Positions 34,607-40,117 of a DNA stretch of 40,117 bases are shown here, piece by piece. Under the pieces are notes generated by a model. The model ran no database searches. It saw only the letters and a list, made by a program, of their open reading frames with translations, and was not told where the DNA came from. The stretch comes from Lentilactobacillus parafarraginis DSM 18390 = JCM 14109 (GTDB lineage Bacteria > Bacillota > Bacilli > Lactobacillales > Lactobacillaceae), in the NCBI RefSeq assembly GCF_001435895.1, contig NZ_AZFZ01000025.1, positions 1 to 40,117 of the forward strand, given 5' to 3'. Made by a program: the position numbers and the translations under genes. Every line of letters begins with the position of its first letter. The stretch's first letter is position 1.

Positions 34607-35275
34607 TTGACAAATTTATCATTAACGATTAAACAAAATGGCAATCATGAAATCATTATCAAGAAATCCCGCTTCATCTGCACAATGGCCCGCATTTCAA
34701 CCGAAGACCAGGCCAAGAAATTGATCGCCACAATTACCAAGGATAATCCAAAGGCCAACCACAACTGCTTTGCTTATGTGTTGGGAGATCAAGATCAGAT
34801 TCAACGAGAAAGTGATAACGGCGAACCTTCGGGAACCGCGGGCGTTCCCATCCTTGAAGTATTAAAAATGAATGAGCTGCACAACGTGTTGGCCGTGGTC
34901 ACCCGTTACTTTGGTGGCATCAAGCTTGGTGCGGGCGGCCTCATTCGTGCATACAGCAACGCAACGTCGACAACCATTGATCAGTTGGGAATCGTCAATT
35001 TGGTCACAAAAAAAGAGCTGATCATTACGATTGACTATAATCAGCTCGATTCCCTTAACTACTTTTTAACCCAAAAAAGCATTCCCGTTGAAGATACGGC
35101 CTATGCAACCGACGTTAAAGTGACCGTGCCGGTTGGCGAGTCGTCAATGGCCGATTTCAAACAACAGCTCATGGACCTGTTCAGTGGCAATGTCCACTTC
35201 ACCGAAGGCCAGGACAAACTATTTGAAGAGCCTTTCTCCAGGCAGCAGCGTGAGAAAAAGGATCAACAACAATAA
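34607..35275 (+). CDS. yigZ: YigZ/IMPACT family protein
   Basis: The 222-residue protein has the N-terminal UPF0029/Impact domain (EPSGTAGVPILEVL and VTRYFGGIKLGAGGLIRAYS, about 75-125) and a C-terminal ferredoxin-like DUF1949 domain (about 140-205). Its function in bacteria is unclear; eukaryotic IMPACT regulates the kinase GCN2. The start is TTG at 34607 with GGAGGA six bases upstream. In Bacillus its homologue yvyE is also beside tagO, which agrees with the context here. Confidence 0.93.
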   Translation: MTNLSLTIKQNGNHEIIIKKSRFICTMARISTEDQAKKLIATITKDNPKANHNCFAYVLGDQDQIQRESDNGEPSGTAGVPILEVLKMNELHNVLAVVTRYFGGIKLGAGGLIRAYSNATSTTIDQLGIVNLVTKKELIITIDYNQLDSLNYFLTQKSIPVEDTAYATDVKVTVPVGESSMADFKQQLMDLFSGNVHFTEGQDKLFEEPFSRQQREKKDQQQ

Positions 35276-35326
35276 AAGCGACCGCTTAAACCATCAATCT
35301 CTTGATTGTTCAAGCAGTCGCTTTTT
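35274..35326. terminator. Bidirectional terminator between yigZ and tagO
   Basis: AAAAGCGAC-C-GCTT (from 35274) pairs with AAGC-A-GTCGCTTTT (to 35325), with an inner CAATC / GATTG helix. T-runs occur on both strands. It starts at the yigZ stop codon. Confidence 0.9.
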
Positions 35327-35344
35327 ATGTAACCAGAGAAATCT

Positions 35345-36451
35345 TTATTTGTCATTTTTCCCCTGATTTTCTTTACTGGTGGTATCTTTAACCAGCTTTT
35401 TAATGCCATTTAATAATGGTTGGCGATCTTCCCCAACCAGGCCAATCGTTTCAACAAATAGCTCCAAACCAATCAACACCGCAATTGTGAGTAAAATGGA
35501 TCCCCACAGCGTTGAGATTGGATAAAGCAACGAAATAAACGAAAAGATCAGGGCAATTCCATAAATGACCAGAACCGTTTGCCGATGGGTCAATCCAATC
35601 TGCATCAGTCGATGATGGAGGTGCCGCTTATCGGCGTGAGAAATTGGCTGACGGTTTAATAGCCGTCTAAAAATGGCGTAAACCGTGTCAGTAATCGGGA
35701 CTCCTAAGATCATCACCGGAATCAGCAGTGTAATAAAGGTTGCGTTTTTCAACCCAAATAGCGAAAACACGGCCATCATGAACCCAATGAAGAGCGCGCC
35801 GGTATCACCAAGATAGATGCGCGCCGGAAAAGAATTGTACGGCAAGAAGCCCACGCAGGATGCCACCAGCGCAAAAATCATGATTGAAACAAAGATGTTC
35901 CCCACGTTCAGGAAAAACATCCCCGTAATCCCCATGGTTGTCAACGCAATAATTGACACGCCGGTCGCCAAACCATCAAGGCCGTCGATTAAGTTAACCG
36001 CATTGGTAATTGCCAGAATCCAAATCCAAGTGATCGGCAGGCTTAACCAGCCCAAGTGAACGGTAAAAAACGGCAGGGTAATGGTCGTCATTTTAACGCC
36101 GGCAAAAAAATAAACCCACAGGGCAGCCAGGGAAATGCCAAGAACCTTTTGGCGGGGCTTTAATTCAAAGATATCGTCGATGATCCCAGTCAGGATAATA
36201 ATCGATTCACCACCATAGATCCCCCACAAAATTTTGGTTGGAAACTGGTTTCTTAGAAGAATCATCGTACAAAACGTATACGCAATAAAAATCGCCAACC
36301 CACCAATGGTTGGCATTGGGATCTTATTAACACGACGTTTATTTGGGCGATCCTCAGCCCCCACCGCAAATGCGAGCTTACGAATGAAGGGCGTGAGGAC
36401 GGCCGAAATAATCATGGTCGCAAATAAAGATACAATGATTTCGAATTTCAA
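35345..36451 (-). CDS. tagO: Undecaprenyl-phosphate GlcNAc-1-phosphate transferase
   Basis: The 368-residue, multi-helix membrane enzyme of the MraY/WecA family links GlcNAc-1-phosphate to undecaprenyl phosphate, the first step of wall teichoic acid and related polymer synthesis. Motifs: EDRPNKRRVNKIPMPTIGG (about 33-51), NAVNLIDGLDGLATG (about 150), YLGDTGALFIGF, and the histidine-rich loop HADKRHLHHRLMQIG (about 272-286). The start is TTG at 36451 with AGAGG eight bases upstream. WecA rather than MraY is indicated by the HxxHHR loop. Confidence 0.93.
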   Translation of the reverse strand: MKFEIIVSLFATMIISAVLTPFIRKLAFAVGAEDRPNKRRVNKIPMPTIGGLAIFIAYTFCTMILLRNQFPTKILWGIYGGESIIILTGIIDDIFELKPRQKVLGISLAALWVYFFAGVKMTTITLPFFTVHLGWLSLPITWIWILAITNAVNLIDGLDGLATGVSIIALTTMGITGMFFLNVGNIFVSIMIFALVASCVGFLPYNSFPARIYLGDTGALFIGFMMAVFSLFGLKNATFITLLIPVMILGVPITDTVYAIFRRLLNRQPISHADKRHLHHRLMQIGLTHRQTVLVIYGIALIFSFISLLYPISTLWGSILLTIAVLIGLELFVETIGLVGEDRQPLLNGIKKLVKDTTSKENQGKNDK

Positions 36452-36489
36452 ATTTGAAACCTCTCTTACTTGCAGTTATTATCAAATCA

Positions 36490-36518
36490 ATTATACAGAC
36501 GCCGTTTCATAAAAACAA
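36490..36518 (-). promoter_or_regulatory. tagO promoter
   Basis: On the minus strand, TTGTTT (36513-36518) and TATAAT (36490-36495), 17 bases apart, with TG one base before the -10. Confidence 0.85.
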
Positions 36519-36544
36519 CCCGCCGGGCAAAACCCGCAACTATA

Positions 36545-36558
36545 AGAAAACGCTTACA
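36545..36558. promoter_or_regulatory. cre site (CcpA) upstream of lrgAB
   Basis: Read on the minus strand, TGTAAGCGTTTTCT fits the CcpA consensus TGNAANCGNWNNCW. It lies about 58 bases before the -35 of lrgA, in the shared tagO-lrgA upstream region. CcpA control of lrgAB homologues is known in other Firmicutes. At this distance activation or looping is as likely as simple blocking. Confidence 0.75.
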
Positions 36559-36563
36559 CGTTT

Positions 36564-36587
36564 GAACAACTATTTGTATAGTTCTTC
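36564..36587. promoter_or_regulatory. Inverted repeat upstream of lrgAB (candidate activator site)
   Basis: GAA-C-AACTAT-TTGT-ATAGTT-C-TTC is a 10-base inverted repeat with one mismatch per arm, ending 28 bases before the -35 of lrgA. LytT-type regulators control lrgAB in other bacteria, but no such gene is in the window and the match to LytTR sites is poor. Confidence 0.5.
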
Positions 36588-36615
36588 ACATTTATTGAGT
36601 TTGCGGAGCTTTTAA

Positions 36616-36644
36616 TTGTCTTATTTCACAAAAACATTTATACT
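36616..36644 (+). promoter_or_regulatory. lrgAB promoter
   Basis: TTGTCT (36616-36621) and TATACT (36639-36644) are 17 bases apart, giving a leader of about 60 bases. Confidence 0.8.
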
Positions 36645-36709
36645 TTGGATTGTAAGAGAGCGGTGTTATTCAGATTATCTTATTTTTAAAAGTGAAAGGA
36701 GTTTTCACC

Positions 36710-37159
36710 ATGGCTGACAAAGCAAATGTTACACAAGCTACGCAAGATGAGAAAAAAGATGCCCCAATCTTGGTTCAAATGGGAATCTTTGCCGGCGTCT
36801 TGTTTGTTTCCAGTTTAATTTCGCCATTATTCCCCCCAACCTTCCCGGTACCGGTACCCGTGGTCGGGTTGATTCTGCTCTACCTTCTCTTAACACTGCA
36901 TATCGTTAAGGTTGAATGGGTTGAAAAATTTGCCACCTTCATGATTAGCATGATTGCCTTCCTCTTCGTCCCATCAGGGATCCAATTAACCGCTTCTCTG
37001 GATATCATGAAGGCTCAAGGGCTTCAGATCATTATCGCGATTGTTATTTCTACCGTTGTCTTACTAATTGTAATCGCTTACACGACATCGTTCTTTATCT
37101 GGATCCGAAAGACGGTCTTTCACGGGGATGTCAGCGTTAGCAGCGAAGCGAAGAAATAG
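36710..37159 (+). CDS. lrgA: LrgA/CidA family membrane protein
   Basis: The 149-residue protein has four membrane helices and the family stretch PLFPPTFPVPVPVVGLILLY. LrgA pairs with LrgB. In Staphylococcus the pair modulates murein hydrolases (antiholin), and in Bacillus and Streptococcus mutans homologues act as a pyruvate facilitator. The catabolite-control site upstream favours the pyruvate role here, but that is inference. ATG 36710 lies eight bases after AAAGGAG. The ATG at 36692 has no ribosome site. An extra hydrophilic 25-residue N-terminus (ADKANVTQATQDEKKD) precedes the first helix. Confidence 0.92.
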   Translation: MADKANVTQATQDEKKDAPILVQMGIFAGVLFVSSLISPLFPPTFPVPVPVVGLILLYLLLTLHIVKVEWVEKFATFMISMIAFLFVPSGIQLTASLDIMKAQGLQIIIAIVISTVVLLIVIAYTTSFFIWIRKTVFHGDVSVSSEAKK

Positions 37160-37177
37160 AGAAAGGGTGAGATACTC

Positions 37178-37930
37178 ATGACTGCTACTCAAACAACCAT
37201 TTTGGCCTACTTGGGCACGCCAATTTTCGGGATTTGTTTATCAATTGCACTATTCTTATTCGGCCAATGGCTATTCAAAATCGGTAAGGGTTTCTTCCTA
37301 TTCCAGCCACTATTCGTTGGGATGGTTCTCGGAATCTTCGTTCTGTGGTTAATGGCCAAAGCGTTTGGCGTTGACGTAACCTGGTTCTACACCAACGCAT
37401 ACAAACCAGGCGGTGACATCATCTTCTGGTTCTTAAACCCCGCCACAATTGCGTTTGCCGTTCCCCTGTATAAGCGGAATGATATCGTTAAACGATTCTG
37501 GTTTGAAATTATCATTTCACTGATTATTGGGTTATTCATTTCATTATTTATCATCTACGGTGTCTCCAAGCTTATGGGGATGGACAACAATGGGATTGCT
37601 TCGATGTTGCCACAAGCCGCAACGACCGCGATCGCAATGCCAATTTCCGGCGCAATTGGCGGCACCCCAGCCATCACTGCCATGGCATGTATCCTCAATG
37701 CCGTTCTTATCTACGCCCTGGCAACTTGGCTGATCAAGATCTTCCACTTGACTGAACCAATTGGTCAAGGACTTGGGTTAGGAACTGCCGGCCATACGGT
37801 TGGTTCAGCCAAAGCCCTGCAGTTAAGTTCAGCTGCCGGTGCCATGGCCGCAATTGCCGTGGTTATCATCTCAATTGTTGTTGACCTGGTTGTTCCAACC
37901 TTTGCCAACTTTATGGGACTGATAAAATAA
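37178..37930 (+). CDS. lrgB: LrgB family membrane protein
   Basis: The 250-residue membrane protein has the LrgB signature segments FLNPATIAFAVPLYK (about 87-101) and GIASMLPQAATTAIAMPISG, then GGTPAITAMACI and GTAGHTVGSAKAL. It forms the functional unit with LrgA, 18 bases upstream. Whether the unit moves pyruvate or tunes autolysis cannot be told from sequence. GGGTGAG precedes the ATG, and a strong terminator follows. Confidence 0.94.
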   Translation: MTATQTTILAYLGTPIFGICLSIALFLFGQWLFKIGKGFFLFQPLFVGMVLGIFVLWLMAKAFGVDVTWFYTNAYKPGGDIIFWFLNPATIAFAVPLYKRNDIVKRFWFEIIISLIIGLFISLFIIYGVSKLMGMDNNGIASMLPQAATTAIAMPISGAIGGTPAITAMACILNAVLIYALATWLIKIFHLTEPIGQGLGLGTAGHTVGSAKALQLSSAAGAMAAIAVVIISIVVDLVVPTFANFMGLIK

Positions 37931-37948
37931 TCATCAATTAATCAATCC

Positions 37949-37979
37949 AAAGAAGCTTTCACTGGAAGCTTCTTTTTTT
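37949..37979 (+). terminator. lrgAB terminator
   Basis: AAGAAGCTT pairs with AAGCTTCTT (9 base pairs) around a 7-base loop, followed by a run of T residues. Confidence 0.92.
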
Positions 37980-38029
37980 CGTCCGCCAATGATCGCCCGA
38001 TCATCCGCAACTAGGTTTCATGCCCACAC

Positions 38030-38070
38030 AAAAACCGGACACCTCTGATTAATCCAATTGGTGTCCGGTT
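38030..38070 (-). terminator. kimA terminator
   Basis: On the minus strand, AACCGGACACC (38060-38070) pairs perfectly with GGTGTCCGGTT (38033-38043), followed by TTTTTG. Confidence 0.93.
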
Positions 38071-38102
38071 ATTTCGAATGCAATCGCAATGGGTTATCGC
38101 GA

Positions 38103-39944
38103 TTACTCCTTTAGATGATAGTTATAAGTGGAAATGATAATGTTCTGCCGTGAATTCAATATAGTTCGTAAGCGTAAGCTGGTTTGATTATGCAAAATAT
38201 TCTCCCAACGATGCTTGGGAACAAATTGCGGCACCAGAACAGTGGTTGAGTAGTTTCGATCCGCTGCCCGCTTAGCAATCACATCACAGAACCGCAGGGT
38301 TGGCTGAGCAATCGATCGATACGATGAGTGAATGTCAACGAACCGCACGTCAGGGAACTCGCGCTTAAACTGTTCTGAGGTCTTATGCTCCTTCTCAGGA
38401 TTTGAATCAAAGGATACATGCATGGCGATGACGTAATCACCGATCGACTGGGCGTAACTCACCGCATTAGCCGTTACCCGCGTGACACCGCTCACCAAGA
38501 CAATCACGGTTGACCCGTCAAAATGATGGGTCGCGGTAATTTCGGTATCCTCTTCAACTACCCGCAGCTGCTCGGCAACCCGTTTGTAATGCCCGTTGAT
38601 CTTGTAAAAAATCTTCAACAGGATCGGCATGACAATCAAGTACGGCCAAACATTTGGGAACCGCAGGAGAAACAAGCAGACAACCAGTGCGAGGGAGATG
38701 AAGGCACCGATAAAGTTGATAACGGATTTGACGTGCCAGTTTTTACCGCGATTTCGCCGCCAGTGAATAATCATTCCCGATTGTGACAGCGTAAATGGGA
38801 TAAACACCCCGACTGCATACAATGGAATCAATGAACTGGTTCGACCACCGAAGATTTCAATAAGAACAATCGCCCCGACAGCCAGAGAGATGATACCGTT
38901 AGAATAACCAAGGCGGTCACCCTTATCAAGGTAGGCGTGCGGTAAAAACTTATCCTTGGCCAGGTTATAGGCAAGAATTGGGAACGCCGAAAATCCGGTA
39001 TTGGCAGCAACCGCCAAAATCATGGCCGTGGCTAATTGGAGCACGTAGTAGATAATGCCATGACCAAAAACGGCAACCCCAATCTGAGAAAGCACCGTTT
39101 CGTGCGGGTTTGGAACAATTCCAAGGTAGTAACTTAAATACGTAATGCCGCCGAAGAAGGCCGCCAAAATCGTCGCCATGATCGCCAGGGTGGCCGATGC
39201 ATTATGACTCTTCGGTTTTTTAAAGTTCGGAACGGCATTACTGATCGCCTCAACCCCGGTCAATGAAGATGACCCGGATGAGAATGCCCGGAAGAACAGG
39301 ATCAAAGTCATACCCTCAACCGGTGCCCCAATATGAGCCGCAGCATGGTACTGTAAATTCCCAGAAACGATGTTATAACCGCCATAGACGACCATTGCAA
39401 TGATCATCACGATGAATAGGTAAACCGGCAAAGTCAGAAACGACGCCGATTCTCGAATTCCCCGCAGGTTCAACAACATAATAGCAACCACGATTAAACA
39501 TGAAATTAATACTTGGTGGGAATACAGACTGGGAATCGCCGAAGTAATTGCTTCAGTTGCGGAAGTCGTTGATACGGCCACGGTCAGCATATAATCGACC
39601 AGTAGCGACCCCCCGGCAATTAACCCAGCCCGTTCACCCCAATTGGTGCTGGCAACCACGTAGGCGCCACCACCGGACGGATAAGCATGAATAATTTGCT
39701 GATAAGATAAAGTAATTGCAGCCAACAAAACCAAAACGAGCGCTGCAACCCAAATTTGATACATCAGTGCAGCGGCCGATAAGGTGATTAAGATTGTGGT
39801 AATTTGTTCGGTACCATAAGCCACGGACGATAGCGCATCAGATGATAATAGTGCCAGCGCTTTAAACTTTGTAAGCGCCTGGCCGCCCTCGTCAGTGGTT
39901 TTTAGCGGTTTTCCAATTAAAAACCGTTTTAAATATCGCCACAT
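38103..39944 (-). CDS. kimA: KimA-type potassium importer (APC superfamily)
   Basis: The 613-residue protein begins YLKRFLIGKPLKTTDEGGQ and LTKFKALALLSSDALSSVAYG, close to Bacillus KimA (YdaO), a high-affinity proton-potassium symporter. About twelve membrane helices (25-455) are followed by a cytoplasmic universal-stress-protein-like domain (about 475-610), which in KimA binds and is inhibited by c-di-AMP. A generic amino-acid permease is the alternative, but the N-terminal match and the C-terminal domain argue for KimA. AGGAG lies nine bases before the ATG. Confidence 0.85.
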   Translation of the reverse strand: MWRYLKRFLIGKPLKTTDEGGQALTKFKALALLSSDALSSVAYGTEQITTILITLSAAALMYQIWVAALVLVLLAAITLSYQQIIHAYPSGGGAYVVASTNWGERAGLIAGGSLLVDYMLTVAVSTTSATEAITSAIPSLYSHQVLISCLIVVAIMLLNLRGIRESASFLTLPVYLFIVMIIAMVVYGGYNIVSGNLQYHAAAHIGAPVEGMTLILFFRAFSSGSSSLTGVEAISNAVPNFKKPKSHNASATLAIMATILAAFFGGITYLSYYLGIVPNPHETVLSQIGVAVFGHGIIYYVLQLATAMILAVAANTGFSAFPILAYNLAKDKFLPHAYLDKGDRLGYSNGIISLAVGAIVLIEIFGGRTSSLIPLYAVGVFIPFTLSQSGMIIHWRRNRGKNWHVKSVINFIGAFISLALVVCLFLLRFPNVWPYLIVMPILLKIFYKINGHYKRVAEQLRVVEEDTEITATHHFDGSTVIVLVSGVTRVTANAVSYAQSIGDYVIAMHVSFDSNPEKEHKTSEQFKREFPDVRFVDIHSSYRSIAQPTLRFCDVIAKRAADRNYSTTVLVPQFVPKHRWENILHNQTSLRLRTILNSRQNIIISTYNYHLKE

Positions 39945-39993
39945 AGATCGTTACTCCTTTGATAAAATTTACCCTTTCGTAGTGAACCATAAA

Positions 39994-40022
39994 ATAATAG
40001 TCCTTCTGACTCGGAAATACAA
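39994..40022 (-). promoter_or_regulatory. kimA promoter
   Basis: On the minus strand, TTGTAT (40017-40022) and TATTAT (39994-39999) are 17 bases apart. The leader is only about 45 bases, too short for a ydaO-type c-di-AMP riboswitch. Confidence 0.75.
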
Positions 40023-40085
40023 GGGTTGAATATGTATGAAAACAGTCAGTAACACCATACCACATAACCAAAAAAAGCGCCCAAT

Positions 40086-40115
40086 AATGAGGTGTACCCC
40101 CAAAGTTAAAGTAAA
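40086..40115. repeat. Right copy of window-end inverted repeat (possible IS end)
   Basis: This is the inverted partner of bases 2-31 (28 of 30 bases the same). GCGCC lies shortly inside both copies, at 40078-40082 here and, as its complement GGCGC, at 48-52 on the left. It starts GGTGTACCCCC, so an element with TGTACCCCC as its outer end could begin at about 40093 and run out of the window. Confidence 0.6.
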
Positions 40116-40117
40116 TA

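Noticed and set aside
36519-36540. GC-rich hairpin between tagO and lrgA as a terminator
   Set aside because: The stem is only about four base pairs (CGGG/CCCG) and lacks a T-run. It lies upstream of both promoters.
39945-40085. ydaO-type c-di-AMP riboswitch before kimA
   Set aside because: The leader after the recognised promoter is only about 45 bases and lacks the conserved aptamer segments.
1-40117. Composite transposon covering the whole window
   Set aside because: The content is conserved core genome in its usual order. The end repeats are better explained by two independent insertions or by how the window was cut.

Overview
The window is core chromosome of a low-to-moderate GC Gram-positive bacterium, almost certainly a member of the Lactobacillaceae. 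The evidence is the lgt-gpsA-galU-trxB and uvrBA-rapZ-yvcK-whiA-clpP gene order, an HPr kinase (hprK), CtsR, LexA/DinR and PhoP operator types of the Firmicutes, strong GGAGG ribosome binding sites and frequent TTG starts. I cannot name the species. Nearly all of the 40 kb is packed with genes I can identify, mostly on the minus strand. No gap without a gene is longer than about 280 bases. I see no tRNA, rRNA, CRISPR array or prophage.

Layout. (1) 1-4600 is the most accessory-looking part: an MFS exporter, a 33-residue hydrophobic peptide resembling Fst-type toxins, a ring-cleaving-dioxygenase-like VOC protein, then clpP under a CtsR box and a zinc alcohol dehydrogenase with its own promoter. 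(2) 4706-12785 holds whiA-yvcK-rapZ and uvrB-uvrA, the latter behind a LexA-type box. (3) 12790-18509 holds a YfbR-like HD hydrolase, trxB, galU, gpsA, lgt and hprK. (4) 18604-27865 holds yvlD/yvlC-like membrane genes and a full phosphate module (phoP-phoR, then pstS-pstC-pstA-pstB-pstB-phoU) behind PhoP-type repeats with 11-base phasing, preceded by a MinJ-like PDZ membrane protein. (5) 28040-34560 holds prfB (with the RF2 programmed +1 frameshift), secA, long-form hpf and comFA-comFC. (6) 34607-39944 holds yigZ, tagO, an lrgAB (pyruvate-facilitator/antiholin type) operon with a cre site, and a KimA-type potassium importer.

How the genes work together. whiA, yvcK, rapZ, galU, tagO and lgt all concern envelope building and its coupling to central metabolism. 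hprK and the cre sites are part of carbon catabolite control. phoPR/pst/phoU is a self-contained phosphate-starvation circuit. clpP, uvrBA and hpf are stress genes, and each has a recognisable control element next to it.

The two extreme ends of the window carry a roughly 30-base sequence in inverted orientation, resembling insertion-sequence ends that point out of the window. The 40 kb of housekeeping DNA may therefore lie between two oppositely oriented copies of one mobile element. I found no convincing new multi-gene system. The best leads are the Fst-like peptide, the end repeats, the terminator-like hairpins in the uvrB and HD-gene leaders, and several unassigned palindromes at promoters.
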